Assembly (NCBI RefSeq): GCF_000706765.1 | Contig: NZ_CP006018.1 | Coordinates: forward strand, 558,001-622,000 | Direction: 5' to 3' | From: Bifidobacterium [indicum] DSM 20214 = LMG 11587 | GTDB lineage: Bacteria > Actinomycetota > Actinomycetes > Actinomycetales > Bifidobacteriaceae | DNA: 64,000 nt | Shown here: positions 28,040-38,293 of the stretch, in pieces | Layout: each line of letters starts with the position of its first letter | Position numbering within the stretch: position 1 is the first letter of the stretch | The notes under the pieces: generated by a model | Told to the model about the DNA's origin: nothing | The model's database searches: none | The model's input: the letters and a program-made list of their open reading frames with translations, nothing else | Position numbers and translations under genes: made by a program

Positions 28040-29554
28040 ATGAGTCAGTGTGTTCAGGCAGGGACCATGCCCATGACCCTGCAGGAGGTAGCTCGGAGTG
28101 TGTCGGGCCGTCTGATTCCCGTCGAAGGTTCGGAGCCGATTGAAGGTGGCGCCGCCCAGTCCGTATCGCTCCGGGTGGTCTCAGATTCACGGCAGGCAGG
28201 GGAGGGCTCCCTCTTTGTGGCCATCCATGGAGAACGGGTGGACGGGCATGATTTCCTGCCCGGGATGGGTGCCCGTGGAGTGTGCGCCGCCCTGGTGGAC
28301 CACCCGGTTTCCGGGGCTGACCTGCCGCAGATTCTGGTGGATGACACCATCGAGGCTCTGGGGCTCCTGGCCAAGCGCAATATTGAACTGCGCCGGGCGG
28401 CGGGTACTGATTTCACGGTCATCGGCATCACCGGTTCTGTCGGTAAGACCACGACCAAGGACCTCCTGGCCTCCCTGCTGTCAGCACTGGGGACGGTCGT
28501 GGCTCCGGTCGGTTCCTTCAATAATGAGATAGGACTGCCGCTGACAGCCCTGCAGGTGGGTGAGGGGACGCGGTTCCTGGTGGCCGAGATGGGGGCCAAC
28601 CATATTGGTGAGATAGCACATCTGACCAGGATTGTTCCCCCTGACCTGGCCCTGGTCCTCAAGGTGGGTGTGGCCCACCTGGGCGAGTTCGGCTCGGTGG
28701 ACCGCATAGCCCAGGCCAAAAGCGAGATGGTCCAAGGACTGGTCCCTGGAGGGCTGGCCGTGCTCAACGCCGACGATTCACGTGTTGCTGCCATGGCGCC
28801 TCTCTCTCCGGGCGGTGTCCTCAGGTTTGGCATGAACGAGGAGTCGTCTGATTTGGATGCCCGTGCGACCGATGTGGTCAGGGATGGCCTGGACCGCCCC
28901 TCTTTCACGCTGACCTTCGCCGGAGCCGATCCTGTCCGCGTCCACCTGGGCATATCGGGCATGCACAATGTGATGAACGCCCTGGCTGCGGCTGCGGTAG
29001 CCCATCATCTGGGTCTGGACCCCGATGCCATTGCCGAGGGTCTGGGCCGGGATGCCAGGATCAGCCCACACCGCATGGCTGTGGGAACAGTATGGACCGA
29101 CAGGGCGGGATTCACCCTGATTGATGACTCCTTCAACGCCAATCCCGATTCCATGCGGGCCGGGCTGGATGCCCTGTCCACCTGGCAGGGAGCCGGGAAC
29201 CAGGGCAAACCCTACCGGGTCGCGGTCCTGGGCGTCATGCTGGAACTCGGTGACCAGTCGGCGCAACTGCATGAGCAGATCGGTGCTTACTGCCGTCGGA
29301 TCGATCTGGATGCCCTGGTTGCCGTGGGCTGTGATGATGCATCAGCAAACGACCTGGTTCGAGCCATGGTTCGGGGGGCCGGCGGAGAGACCGGGGGGTC
29401 CGATGTGCCCATGCGGGTCATCTATACGCCCGATGCGAACCGGGCCGGAGAGACGGTAGAGGGTCTGGCCGCAGAGCATCCCGGAGCCCTGGTCCTTTTG
29501 AAGGGGTCGCACATGTCCGGCCTTTCGGCCCTGGCAGACAGGTGGCAGGGCTGA
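28040..29554 (+). CDS. murF: UDP-N-acetylmuramoyl-tripeptide--D-alanyl-D-alanine ligase
   Basis: Adds D-Ala-D-Ala to the UDP-MurNAc-tripeptide in the cytoplasm. The 504-aa protein has the N-terminal domain VVSDSRQAGEGSLFVAIHGERVDGHDF, the ATP loop GITGSVGKTTTKDL, FNNEIGLPLT, EMGANHIGEI and the C-terminal DDSFNANPDSM. Start choice: ATG 28040 behind GAGAGGTGAGG; ATG 28067 would also fit the family. It follows the degenerate MurE-like gene by nine bases. Confidence 0.95.
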   Translation: MSQCVQAGTMPMTLQEVARSVSGRLIPVEGSEPIEGGAAQSVSLRVVSDSRQAGEGSLFVAIHGERVDGHDFLPGMGARGVCAALVDHPVSGADLPQILVDDTIEALGLLAKRNIELRRAAGTDFTVIGITGSVGKTTTKDLLASLLSALGTVVAPVGSFNNEIGLPLTALQVGEGTRFLVAEMGANHIGEIAHLTRIVPPDLALVLKVGVAHLGEFGSVDRIAQAKSEMVQGLVPGGLAVLNADDSRVAAMAPLSPGGVLRFGMNEESSDLDARATDVVRDGLDRPSFTLTFAGADPVRVHLGISGMHNVMNALAAAAVAHHLGLDPDAIAEGLGRDARISPHRMAVGTVWTDRAGFTLIDDSFNANPDSMRAGLDALSTWQGAGNQGKPYRVAVLGVMLELGDQSAQLHEQIGAYCRRIDLDALVAVGCDDASANDLVRAMVRGAGGETGGSDVPMRVIYTPDANRAGETVEGLAAEHPGALVLLKGSHMSGLSALADRWQG

Positions 29555-29628
29555 GGTATGGGTAAGCTGGAGACCGGTTTTCAGGCGAAATCGTTCACGG
29601 ACATGATCCAAGAGTTGGAGTACACACA

Positions 29629-30732
29629 GTGATAGCCCTCATCATAGGAATTCTGGTCTCCCTGGTGGTCACGCTGGCTGGCACCCCTCTGCTGATCAGG
29701 TTGGTGCACCGTCTTCACTACGGGCAGTACATCCGCCAGGACGGTCCCCAATCCCACCAGATCAAGAGGGGGACTCCGACCATGGGCGGAGTGGTCATTA
29801 ACCTGGCCATCCTCCTCGGGTGGGCCGCTTCCGCGCTTTACCGCTACTTGTCGCGGGGAGAGACTCCATCCCTCTCGGCCATGCTGGTCCTCTTCGCCAT
29901 GCTCTCCATGGGCGGGCTGGGCTTCATCGACGATTTTGCCAAGGTCCGCAAGAAGCAGAACCTGGGTCTTTCCGTCAAGGCCAAGTTCACCGGGCAGTTC
30001 ATCCTGGCCACGATCTACGCCATCCTGGCCCTTCAGCTCCCCACCAAGAACGGCTTTCCCAGCGCCCAGGCCGGGATATCCTTCGTGGAGCATCCCATCA
30101 TCAATTTCGAGGCGGCGGGCCATGTGGTGGCCATCATCCTCTTTATCATCTGGGTCAACCTCCTGATGACGGCCTGGAGCAATGCCGTCAACCTGACCGA
30201 TGGCCTGGACGGCCTGGCTTCGGGCAGTTCCATGATCGCCTTCACCGGGTACACCGTCATCGCCTTCTGGGAGAGCTACCACCTCAAGGGATCAGGGCAT
30301 CCCGGCCATTCCTATGCTGTTTCGGACCCCCTGGACCTGACCATCATCGCCTGCTGTGCGGCCGTGGCCTGCTTCGGCTTCCTCTGGTACAACACCAATC
30401 CGGCCTCCATCTTCATGGGCGACACGGGATCCCTGGCCCTGGGCGGGCTCTTTGCGGCCCTTTCCATCGCCACCCACACCGAGCTTCTGGCGGTCATCCT
30501 GGGCGGACTTTTCGTGATCGAGACCGCTTCGGATGTAATCCAGGTGGGGTATTTCAAACTGACCCATAAGCGTGTCTTCAAGATGGCACCCATCCACCAC
30601 CACTTTGAATTGCTGGGATGGCAGGAGTCCAAGGTTGTGGTCCGGTTCTGGATGATCGACCTGATTTTCGTCCTCCTGGCCCTGGTCCTCTTCTACGTGG
30701 ACTGGGTGGCCCGGTCCGGCCTGCCCATCTGA
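29629..30732 (+). CDS. mraY: Phospho-N-acetylmuramoyl-pentapeptide transferase
   Basis: Integral membrane enzyme that makes lipid I from UDP-MurNAc-pentapeptide and undecaprenyl phosphate. The 367-aa protein has about ten membrane segments and the active-site motifs MGGLGFIDDFAK, NAVNLTDGLDGLASG and the C-terminal HHHFELLGWQESKVV. GTG 29629 follows TTGGAG at a spacing of 8. It is separated from murF by 74 bases with no terminator. Confidence 0.96.
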   Translation: MIALIIGILVSLVVTLAGTPLLIRLVHRLHYGQYIRQDGPQSHQIKRGTPTMGGVVINLAILLGWAASALYRYLSRGETPSLSAMLVLFAMLSMGGLGFIDDFAKVRKKQNLGLSVKAKFTGQFILATIYAILALQLPTKNGFPSAQAGISFVEHPIINFEAAGHVVAIILFIIWVNLLMTAWSNAVNLTDGLDGLASGSSMIAFTGYTVIAFWESYHLKGSGHPGHSYAVSDPLDLTIIACCAAVACFGFLWYNTNPASIFMGDTGSLALGGLFAALSIATHTELLAVILGGLFVIETASDVIQVGYFKLTHKRVFKMAPIHHHFELLGWQESKVVVRFWMIDLIFVLLALVLFYVDWVARSGLPI

Positions 30733-30819
30733 GCGGCTGAAATTGCAGGGTATCGGTCCACCGGCGGCCGGAACCACACCCAGGAACCGCCGGTCGAGTG
30801 AAACGGGGTGTTTCCCTTC

Positions 30820-32253
30820 ATGGACATGAGCGACAAGCGGGTACTGGTCGTAGGGTTGGGCATCTCCGGCAGAAGTGTGGCCGAAGCCCTTCGGGGACGT
30901 GTGGCCGCCGTGACCACCCTGGACCAGAACGTGGCCGAGGCCGACCTCCGGGACTTCGAGTCCATCGACTGGGGCCAGACCGACCTGGTTGTGACTTCAC
31001 CGGTCTTCAACCCGCGCACTTCCTTCATTCTGGAAGCGCAAAGGCGGGGCATTCCGGTGGTGAGCGAAGTCGAGGCGGCATGGCGTATGCGGGTGAACAG
31101 TACGCGGACCGGAGCCCCGGCACCCTGGATAGGCATCACGGGCACCAACGGGAAAACCTCGACCACACAGATGGTTTCAGCCATGATGGAGTCATCGGGC
31201 ATGCGGGCACCAGCGGTCGGCAACATCGGCAAGGCCGTCTCGCAGGCTGTTCTTGATCCTGCAAATGATGTGCTGTGCGTCGAGTTGAGTTCCTTCCAAC
31301 TCCATTTCACCGAATCGCCGGCCCTGGAGTGCGCAGCCATCACCAACCTGGCTGCCGACCACCTGGACTGGCACGGCGGGTTCGAGCAGTATGCCGCCGA
31401 CAAGGCCATGATTTACGAGGGTGTGCGTAAGGCCCTGGTCTACAACGCCGATGATCACCGGGTGTGTGCCCTGGCCGACCAGGCCCATCCTGCTCCCGGA
31501 TGTGCCAAGGTGGGATTCACTCTTGGTGCCCCCGAGCCAGGCCAGATCGGCGTGGACGGAGGCTGGGTCGTCGACATGAGCGGTCTCGGTGGAGGTCAGC
31601 CGGGACTGGCCGAGCGCCTGGTCGCCCTTGCCGACCTGACCCACCTGTGCGAACCGGACGGGACCGTCTATCCGCATCTGCTGGCTGATGCCCTCTGTGC
31701 CCTGGCCCTATGCCTGGGTGCGGGCGCCGATAGGGATGCCGCCCTGGAGGCCATGCGGGTCTTTGCGCCGGGAGATCATCGAATCCAGACCGTGGCCAGC
31801 CTGGGGTCCGGGGCGGAGGCCATCAGGTTTGTGGATGATTCCAAGGCCACCAACGCCCACGCTGCCAAGGCCTCCCTGTCCAGCTACCCGGACGGCTCAG
31901 TGGTCTGGATTGCCGGCGGCCTGGCCAAGGGAGGTCGGTTCGAGGACCTGGTACGGACCCAGGCCAGGCGGATGGCAGGCGCCGTCATCATCGGCAAGGA
32001 CCAGACCACCATGCTTCAGGCCTTCGAATCCGAGGCTCCGGATATCCCCCTGACCATCATCGACCCGGACTCCGAACAGGATGTCATGGGCAGGGCCGTT
32101 CGGGCCGCCGGAGATTACGCCCACCCCGGTCAGGTGGTCCTCCTGGCACCGGCCTGTGCCTCCATGGACCAGTTCAAGTCCTATGCCGACCGTGGTCGAA
32201 AATTCGCTGACCAGGCCAGGAGGTGGGTGAAGGCTCATGGCGAAAACCGCTGA
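30820..32253 (+). CDS. murD: UDP-N-acetylmuramoylalanine--D-glutamate ligase
   Basis: Adds D-glutamate to UDP-MurNAc-L-Ala. The 477-aa protein begins [18 protein letters not shown], has the ATP loop [14 protein letters not shown], the Mur ligase motif [21 protein letters not shown] and the C-terminal [18 protein letters not shown] 30820 follows an ACGGGG-containing leader; GTG 30808 and ATG 30826 are alternatives. Its last 17 bases overlap the start of ftsW. Confidence 0.95.
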   Translation: MDMSDKRVLVVGLGISGRSVAEALRGRVAAVTTLDQNVAEADLRDFESIDWGQTDLVVTSPVFNPRTSFILEAQRRGIPVVSEVEAAWRMRVNSTRTGAPAPWIGITGTNGKTSTTQMVSAMMESSGMRAPAVGNIGKAVSQAVLDPANDVLCVELSSFQLHFTESPALECAAITNLAADHLDWHGGFEQYAADKAMIYEGVRKALVYNADDHRVCALADQAHPAPGCAKVGFTLGAPEPGQIGVDGGWVVDMSGLGGGQPGLAERLVALADLTHLCEPDGTVYPHLLADALCALALCLGAGADRDAALEAMRVFAPGDHRIQTVASLGSGAEAIRFVDDSKATNAHAAKASLSSYPDGSVVWIAGGLAKGGRFEDLVRTQARRMAGAVIIGKDQTTMLQAFESEAPDIPLTIIDPDSEQDVMGRAVRAAGDYAHPGQVVLLAPACASMDQFKSYADRGRKFADQARRWVKAHGENR

Positions 32254-33466
32254 CCCGAACAAGGACGACAGGAGCAAGGGCAAGGGAGGGGCACGCGACC
32301 CATATCGGGGCTGGCGGGCCATCCTGAATCCGGTCTGGTGCTATAACGGGTTCGTTACCTCGGTCATGGCCACCACGGTCTTCGGTCTGATGATGGTCTT
32401 CTCTTCGTCCTCGGTCGATCTGGTGGCCCAGGGCAGTTCTCCCTGGAGCCAGGTGATTCGACAGGCCATCTACTGCCTGGTCGGCCTGGCCTGCGCCTTC
32501 GTTGCCCAGCGCATCAAGGTGGAGAGTTATCAACGTTGGTCGATGGCATTCCTGGTTTTCAGCCAGTTTACACAGCTTCTGACACGTACCCCACTGGGGC
32601 GCTCGGCAAACGGCAATCAGGGGTGGATATCAATCGGCGGCATCTCCATGCAGCCGGCCGAGATGCTCAAGCTGGCCTTGTGCATCTGGCTTCCCCAGGC
32701 GCTGATAGTGGCGCAGCACGAGATTCGTGACGGGAAGGATCCCGCCCATCCCTGGACACCATATCTGAAACCGATTATCGGATTTGTACTCAGTTTCGGC
32801 CTGATCATGCTGGGCAAGGACCTGGGTACGGCCATGATCATCGTCATTATAGGTTTCGTGGCCTTCTTGGTTTCTGGTTTCCCCCTGAAGTGGCTCCTGA
32901 GTCTGGCCACGCTCGGCCTGGCCGGAATCGTCGGCTTCTCCGTCATGGGGAACGGCAACAGGACCCAGCGCATCCTGGCGGCCTACGGGGAGTGCTCGGC
33001 CGATGACATTCAGGGAATCTGCTACCAATCCATACATGGACTCTATGCCATGGCCTCCGGTGGACTCACCGGTGTAGGGCTCGGCAATTCCAGGGAGAAG
33101 TGGAATTACCTGCCCGAGGCGCATAACGACTTCATCTTCGCTGTGATCGGCGAGGAGCTGGGCTTCTTCGGTGCAGTCCTGGTCATCGTGGTCTTCATCG
33201 CCATGGGATGGTGCATGTTGCGCATCGCCCTGACCACCGAAAACAGGTATGCCGGTATGGTCTTGGTCTGCCTGGATGTATGGCTGGTGGGTCAGGCCCT
33301 GATCAACATCTGTGTGGTCCTCGGACTTCTCCCGGTCATCGGTCTGCCGCTACCCTTCGTCTCCGCAGGCGGTACGGCTCTGATCATGTGTCTGGTTTCG
33401 GCCGGAGTGGCCCTGAGCATGATTCGTACCCAACCGGATGTCAATGCCATTGCTACGGGGGAATGA
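32237..33466 (+). CDS. ftsW: Peptidoglycan glycosyltransferase FtsW (SEDS family)
   Basis: Polymerises glycan strands from lipid II at the septum together with FtsI. The 409-aa protein has about ten membrane segments. SEDS features are [50 protein letters not shown] with [16 protein letters not shown], and the C-terminal [15 protein letters not shown] basic tail of about 25 residues precedes the first helix. ATG 32237 lies inside murD, 11 bases after AGGAGG. Confidence 0.95.
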   Translation: MAKTADPNKDDRSKGKGGARDPYRGWRAILNPVWCYNGFVTSVMATTVFGLMMVFSSSSVDLVAQGSSPWSQVIRQAIYCLVGLACAFVAQRIKVESYQRWSMAFLVFSQFTQLLTRTPLGRSANGNQGWISIGGISMQPAEMLKLALCIWLPQALIVAQHEIRDGKDPAHPWTPYLKPIIGFVLSFGLIMLGKDLGTAMIIVIIGFVAFLVSGFPLKWLLSLATLGLAGIVGFSVMGNGNRTQRILAAYGECSADDIQGICYQSIHGLYAMASGGLTGVGLGNSREKWNYLPEAHNDFIFAVIGEELGFFGAVLVIVVFIAMGWCMLRIALTTENRYAGMVLVCLDVWLVGQALINICVVLGLLPVIGLPLPFVSAGGTALIMCLVSAGVALSMIRTQPDVNAIATGE

Positions 33467-34701
33467 GTAGAATCTTCACCATGATTGACGAGGACCGAAC
33501 TGAAGTGGCAGAGCAGAGGAAAGAGGCCGGAAAAGGGCCTCATGTGGTCTTGGCCGGAGGCGGCACTGCCGGGCATGTCAACCCCCTGTTGAGTGTGGCA
33601 GCTGCCCTGCGGAAGGAATGTCCCCAGGCGCACATCAGCGTCATCGGCACTGCCGTGGGTCTGGAGCATGAACTGGTCCCTGCTGCGGGATTCCCCCTGG
33701 AAGTAATCGAAAAGGTGCCCTTTCCCCGTCGGCCCAACCTGGATGCCCTGAGATTCCCTGTGCGTTGGTGCAGGGAGGTCGGTAGGGTCAAGAAGATTCT
33801 CCGCCGCCAATCGGCCGATTTGGTTGTCGGTTTCGGTGGGTACGCCGCGGCACCGGTATACCGGGCGGCCAGGGTGATGGGCATCCCCATCCTGATTCAT
33901 GAGCAGAATGCCCGGGCCGGCATGGCCAACAAGCTGGGAGCCCGCTGGGCAGACTATGTGGGAACCGCATACGGGCACACGGGCATCAAGGCCCGTCCCG
34001 GCGCTCCGGTCGAACGTGTCGGTCTGCCCCTGAGGCCGGCCATTGCGGATCTGGTCGACAGGATGGAGCGCGATCCCCGATCCGTCCGGGTCGAGGCAGC
34101 GACACGGCTGGGCCTGGATCCGGACCGGAAGGTGATTCTGGTGACGGGTGGCTCCCTGGGAGCAGCCAGTCTCAACAAGGCCGTATCCGCTTCCGCAGGG
34201 AGGCTTCTGGAGCTGGGGCAGGTGATTCACCTGACCGGTCGCGGCAAGGCGGAACAGGTGAGCAGGCGTGTGGTCGGCGACCTGGGCGAGGGAGTGGTCA
34301 CCGATCTGGATCCGGCGCATCGTGGGTCCGGTGATTACCACATGGCCGAGTATCTGGAGCGCATCGACCTGGCCTTTGCCTGTGCCGATCTGGTGCTATG
34401 CCGGTCCGGTGCAGGCTCCGTCAGTGAATTGACGGCGCTGGGACTGCCTGCGATTTACGTTCCCCTGCCGATCGGCAACGGAGAACAGCGGTTCAATGCC
34501 CAGCCTGTGGTCGAGGCAGGGGGAGGGGTGATGGTGGGCGATGCCGACCTGACTCCTGCTTGGATTAAAGACCATGTGCCCGACCTCCTGGCCGATGAGG
34601 ACGCGCTTCGGACCATGCGACGACGTTCATGGGAATACGGTATCCGTGATGCCGCTCAGGTCATGGCTTCCCGGATCCTATCCACGGCCGGGAAGGGCTG
34701 A
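33463..34701 (+). CDS. murG: UDP-GlcNAc--lipid I N-acetylglucosaminyltransferase
   Basis: Converts lipid I to lipid II on the inner face of the membrane. The 412-aa protein has the glycine loops [19 protein letters not shown] near the N-terminus and [13 protein letters not shown], and the donor-site region [27 protein letters not shown] 33463 overlaps the ftsW stop (ATGA) and has ACGGGGG just upstream; ATG 33481 is possible but has no ribosome site. Confidence 0.95.
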   Translation: MSRIFTMIDEDRTEVAEQRKEAGKGPHVVLAGGGTAGHVNPLLSVAAALRKECPQAHISVIGTAVGLEHELVPAAGFPLEVIEKVPFPRRPNLDALRFPVRWCREVGRVKKILRRQSADLVVGFGGYAAAPVYRAARVMGIPILIHEQNARAGMANKLGARWADYVGTAYGHTGIKARPGAPVERVGLPLRPAIADLVDRMERDPRSVRVEAATRLGLDPDRKVILVTGGSLGAASLNKAVSASAGRLLELGQVIHLTGRGKAEQVSRRVVGDLGEGVVTDLDPAHRGSGDYHMAEYLERIDLAFACADLVLCRSGAGSVSELTALGLPAIYVPLPIGNGEQRFNAQPVVEAGGGVMVGDADLTPAWIKDHVPDLLADEDALRTMRRRSWEYGIRDAAQVMASRILSTAGKG

Positions 34702-34795
34702 TGTCCACCCCAGGTCCATGCCTGGAAACGGCTTCCCCTGCGTACAGGTCTGCCGCCATAATGAAGTCAGTATGAATCGTCCGAGGAGATGTATC

Positions 34796-36574
34796 TTGCC
34801 CAGCAATGATCGTAGGAATCCAGCCACAGGGAACCAGTCGGCTCAGGCCATGGACTCGTCGGTGCCGACTTCGGATTCTCCGTCCCTGTGCTCGGGTGTG
34901 ACGCAAGGCGCTCAGGGTGCCGACTCGGCAGGGCTGGATCCGACCCGTGATTCACTGGTCGGATCGGGAATCATCGACCCTCGGGCCCTGGGTGCGACCC
35001 ACTTCATCGGTATCGGGGGAGCCGGTATGAGTGTTCTGGCCGAGATGCTCCATGAGACCGGTGTCCAGGTTTCGGGTTCCGACAGGCAGGCCAGCGAGAA
35101 GACCGAGCGTCTGGAGAAGCTGGGCATTACGGTTCACATAGGTCAGAAGGCCGAGAATGTGCTGGGTGCCCGGACCGTGGTCTGGTCCAGTGCCATCAAG
35201 CCGGATAACCCTGAGATTCTGGCGGCCCGAGCTCAGGGCTCCAGGATCCTGCACCGCAGCGACATCCTCGCCCTCCTGATGGCCTCGCGGCGTTCCGTGA
35301 CCGTCGCAGGTGCTCACGGTAAGACCACAACCAGCGCCCTGACCGCCCATATCCTGACTGAGGCCGGAACAGGTCGGCTCGCCGATCCAAGCTACGCCAT
35401 CGGGAGCTCCATCCAGTCGGCACAGGGGGCCATCGACGGCGGACATGTCGGGCAGGGTGACGTGCTTGTGGCGGAGGCGGACGAGTCGGACGGCAGTTTC
35501 AGCAAATACCACCCCACCATTGCCATCGTTACGAATGTGGAACCCGACCATCTGGACCATTATGGAACGCCGACCGCCTTCCGCCAGGCCTTCGTCGACC
35601 ATGCCCGCCGTGCCGAGGGGTACCTGGTCATCTGCGGTGACGACCAGGGGGGACTGGATGTTCTCAGGGACCTGGATGGGGATTGCCGGGCCAGGATTGT
35701 GGTCTACTCGACCGGGACGCGTTCGCAGCTGGGGGAGGAGACCCTGGAGGGGGCCAGTCTGGTCAGAATCGTATCCGAGTCGGAGGCCAGTGGATCCGGG
35801 CGTGAACGGTGCACCCTGCGGATTCCTTCCAATCTCCTGGACCTGAATGCAGGCGGGTCGGGAACCGATACGGGGAGGTCCGGTGGTTCAGGTGATTCCG
35901 CAGGCCGGGGGGATTCGACGGACCGAACGGTCGACATCCCCGTCGACCTGGCCATACCCGGCCTGCACAATGCCAGGAATGCCGCTGCGGCCATCATCGC
36001 CTGCACCCTTCTGGGTATGGATCCCCAGGCCGCAGCCAGGGCGGCGGGGGACTTCCGTGGCGCTTCCAGGAGGTTTGAAGTCAGGGGGGAGATAGGCGGC
36101 GTGACCCTGGTGGACGACTACGCCCACCATCCCACCGAAATCGCAGCCCTTCTGGATGCCGCCCGCAGGCGGTATCCGAATCGGGTCATCCGGGTGCTCT
36201 TCCAACCCCACCTGTTTTCAAGGACCCGGATCTTCGCCGACCAGTTCGCTGCAGCCCTGAGCCAGGCGGACGATGTGACCGTGACCGGTATCTTCCCTGC
36301 CCGGGAGCGCCAGGAGGACTACCCGGAGGTTGGCCCTGATACCATCCTCCAGGCCCGACGATCCGCGAAGGCGGAGGATGCACCGGGGCACCAGGCCGAC
36401 TTCCACGCATGTGAGGACATGAACCAGGCGGCTCTGGATGTCGCTGACCGGGCTCAGCCCGGTGATGTCATCATCACGGTCGGGGCCGGTGACATCACAA
36501 CCATGGGGCAGGTCATCCTTGACCGGCTGGCCTCCAGGTCCGAGGGCCGGGACCGGAGAGAGGGCGCACGGTGA
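34796..36574 (+). CDS. murC: UDP-N-acetylmuramate--L-alanine ligase
   Basis: First amino-acid ligase of the stem peptide. Core motifs are FIGIGGAGMSVLAEML, VAGAHGKTTTSAL, DESDGSF, NVEPDHLDHYG and VDDYAHHPTEI. At 592 aa it is about 100 residues longer than usual: a Ser/Ala-rich N-terminal tail of about 60 residues and a low-complexity Gly/Ser/Asp/Thr insertion (about residues 350-380) before VDIPVDLAIPGLHN. I chose TTG 34796 because GAGGAG (34783-34788) stands 7 bases upstream; ATG 34772, in frame, has no ribosome site. Confidence 0.92.
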   Translation: MPSNDRRNPATGNQSAQAMDSSVPTSDSPSLCSGVTQGAQGADSAGLDPTRDSLVGSGIIDPRALGATHFIGIGGAGMSVLAEMLHETGVQVSGSDRQASEKTERLEKLGITVHIGQKAENVLGARTVVWSSAIKPDNPEILAARAQGSRILHRSDILALLMASRRSVTVAGAHGKTTTSALTAHILTEAGTGRLADPSYAIGSSIQSAQGAIDGGHVGQGDVLVAEADESDGSFSKYHPTIAIVTNVEPDHLDHYGTPTAFRQAFVDHARRAEGYLVICGDDQGGLDVLRDLDGDCRARIVVYSTGTRSQLGEETLEGASLVRIVSESEASGSGRERCTLRIPSNLLDLNAGGSGTDTGRSGGSGDSAGRGDSTDRTVDIPVDLAIPGLHNARNAAAAIIACTLLGMDPQAAARAAGDFRGASRRFEVRGEIGGVTLVDDYAHHPTEIAALLDAARRRYPNRVIRVLFQPHLFSRTRIFADQFAAALSQADDVTVTGIFPARERQEDYPEVGPDTILQARRSAKAEDAPGHQADFHACEDMNQAALDVADRAQPGDVIITVGAGDITTMGQVILDRLASRSEGRDRREGAR

Positions 36575-37599
36575 CAACCCGCAGAGTCATCAGCTCACAG
36601 GACCCGAAGGGGCAAGAGGGGTCCAAGCGGTCGGTCAAGTCCGGAGGACTGATTTCCCGCCGGGGGAAGACCAAGGGGAAGACACCGGCTGATGTCGACA
36701 AGTCGTCCGCCCGCACCATTAGCTCAACCAAGAAAAGCAAGACCGACGACTTCGTCGACGCCAGGAACATGCCCTCCAACCAGGCGGTATCGAACCGTAT
36801 CGGGGCCGACCAGGATCAGCAGGGCATGGGGGTCTTCGTCCGTCCCAAGGTCATCGATTTCCAGGCCAGGGTCCAAGAAAAGAAGTCGGTCAATCGCCGG
36901 GTCGTCCTTATCCGTACCGGTATCTCCGTCCTGGTGCTGGCCCTTGTTGCCGCCCTGGTCTGGCTTCTCTTCATCTCGCCCGTCTTCAGGCTACATGCCG
37001 AGGACATCGAGGTTTCGGGCGGCAATGCCTGGGTGAACAACGAACGGGTGGAGACAATCGTCAAAGGGCAGGGTGACCGGTCCCTCCTGTTGATTTCGAC
37101 GGGGGCGATCGAGCGGGACATCGGCGGTATGGCCGGAGTGACCGACGCCCAGGTGCACAAGCACTTCCCCCACGGTCTTCGTGTGACCTTCAACGCCCAG
37201 GAGCCCACTGCAATCCTCAAGGATTCCAACGACACCATGACTGCCGTGGACCGGGAGGGGCGGGTGCTCAACACCGTCGACAAGCCTGTCAATGACATTC
37301 CCATCATCCAGGTGTCCAACCTGGAACACGGCAAGAGCGACCTGGTGGTCAAACAGACCCTTCGGATACTCTCCGCCATGCCTGAAACGATGCGCCACTC
37401 CGTGACCAAGGTGACGGCCGACACCCAGGATTCCATCACCACCGAGCTGAATAATGGTGAGCGCGTGATTGTCTGGGGCGACAGTTCCGATCTGAAACTC
37501 AAGCTGGCCGTCGTGGATAAAATCATCAACGATCCCAGCAAAATCGGAGACAAGCACCAGCTCGATGTCTCCGCGCCCCTCAGGCCCATAGTCAGATAG
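36571..37599 (+). CDS. ftsQ: Cell division protein FtsQ/DivIB
   Basis: Bitopic division protein bridging FtsW-FtsI and FtsL-FtsB. The 342-aa product has a long basic cytoplasmic tail (1-108), a membrane segment (about 110-133, VVLIRTGISVLVLALVAALVWLL is the core), a POTRA domain (about 138-210, FRLHAEDIEVSGGNAWVNNERV) and the FtsQ beta domain. GTG 36571 overlaps the murC stop by four bases. It is the last gene of the dcw cluster; ftsZ does not follow. The convergent dtd gene ends four bases away with no terminator between. Confidence 0.93.
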   Translation: MTTRRVISSQDPKGQEGSKRSVKSGGLISRRGKTKGKTPADVDKSSARTISSTKKSKTDDFVDARNMPSNQAVSNRIGADQDQQGMGVFVRPKVIDFQARVQEKKSVNRRVVLIRTGISVLVLALVAALVWLLFISPVFRLHAEDIEVSGGNAWVNNERVETIVKGQGDRSLLLISTGAIERDIGGMAGVTDAQVHKHFPHGLRVTFNAQEPTAILKDSNDTMTAVDREGRVLNTVDKPVNDIPIIQVSNLEHGKSDLVVKQTLRILSAMPETMRHSVTKVTADTQDSITTELNNGERVIVWGDSSDLKLKLAVVDKIINDPSKIGDKHQLDVSAPLRPIVR

Positions 37600-37603
37600 G
37601 TGC

Positions 37604-38077
37604 CTACATCAGTTCGTCGGTGTCCAGGAGGATGGTCACAGGGCCGTCGTTGATGAAGTCAAGCCGCATATGGGTGCCGAAACTGCCGGTGGACACCTTG
37701 ATTCCGTATTCTGACAGGGCCTGATTGAAATCCTCCCAGACCGCCTTGGCGTGGTCCGGCTTGCCGGCTCCTATGAAGCTGGGTCGGTTGCCGCGGCGGA
37801 TATCGCCGTAGAGGGTGAATTGGGAGATCGACAGAATCTGCCCCCGGCAGTCGAGTACTGACCTGTTCATCTTGCCTTGTTCGTCCTCGAAGATCCTCAT
37901 ATTGACGATCTTCCTGGCTGCGTATGCCACCTGGTCCGGGCCGTCCTGATCGCTGACCGCCACCAGGAGCAGAAGTCCCTGGTCGATCTGTTGCGGAGCA
38001 AACCCGGTGTCTGGACGGCCCTGTTCGTCCACTACGTTCACGCGACCCCGGGTAACCCGCTGAATGACGATTCTCAT
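37604..38077 (-). CDS. dtd: D-aminoacyl-tRNA deacylase
   Basis: Removes D-amino acids mischarged onto tRNA. The 157-aa protein starts MRIVIQRVTRGRV and has the two active-site motifs SISQFTLYGD and NDGPVTILLDT. An in-frame extension upstream to 38185 has no family resemblance. There is no ribosome site before ATG 38077, but TAGACT stands 7 bases upstream, pointing to a leaderless mRNA. The link to the nearby D-Asp and D-Ala wall pathways is thematic only. Confidence 0.96.
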   Translation of the reverse strand: MRIVIQRVTRGRVNVVDEQGRPDTGFAPQQIDQGLLLLVAVSDQDGPDQVAYAARKIVNMRIFEDEQGKMNRSVLDCRGQILSISQFTLYGDIRRGNRPSFIGAGKPDHAKAVWEDFNQALSEYGIKVSTGSFGTHMRLDFINDGPVTILLDTDELM

Positions 38078-38084
38078 GGTTACC

Positions 38085-38090
38085 AGTCTA
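38085..38090 (-). promoter_or_regulatory. Candidate -10 element of leaderless dtd transcript
   Basis: On the minus strand TAGACT ends 7 bases before the ATG, the same spacing as for nrdR and the gene at 38294. No clear -35 is seen. Confidence 0.5.
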
Positions 38091-38176
38091 AGGGCCGCCG
38101 CCTGACTACGTTGGCTGGGTCCTGTGGGGGAGGGCACCCGGTGAACTGACGGTGCCGATAACGAGGTTGGTGCCCG

Positions 38177-38215
38177 TGTCTGCATCTCTGACTGCGGGTG
38201 TCAGAGATGCAGACA
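38177..38215. repeat. Perfect 16-bp inverted repeat between two divergent genes
   Basis: Arms TGTCTGCATCTCTGAC (38177-38192) and its exact complement (38200-38215) with a 7-base loop. It lies between the promoters of dtd (minus) and of the small gene at 38294 (plus), so it cannot terminate either message. It may be an operator or part of an unrecognised transcript. Confidence 0.8.
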
Positions 38216-38280
38216 GTTTCGATGTCTTCGCTCCGGCTAAGCCTTTGGTAAGAAATAACTTGTATTTGTCCACGAATGGG

Positions 38281-38286
38281 TAAGTT
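38281..38286 (+). promoter_or_regulatory. Candidate -10 element of a leaderless transcript
   Basis: TAAGTT ends 7 bases before ATG 38294. TTGTAT at 38260-38265 is a possible -35 with a short 15-base spacer. There is no Shine-Dalgarno sequence. Confidence 0.45.
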
Positions 38287-38293
38287 TGACCCC

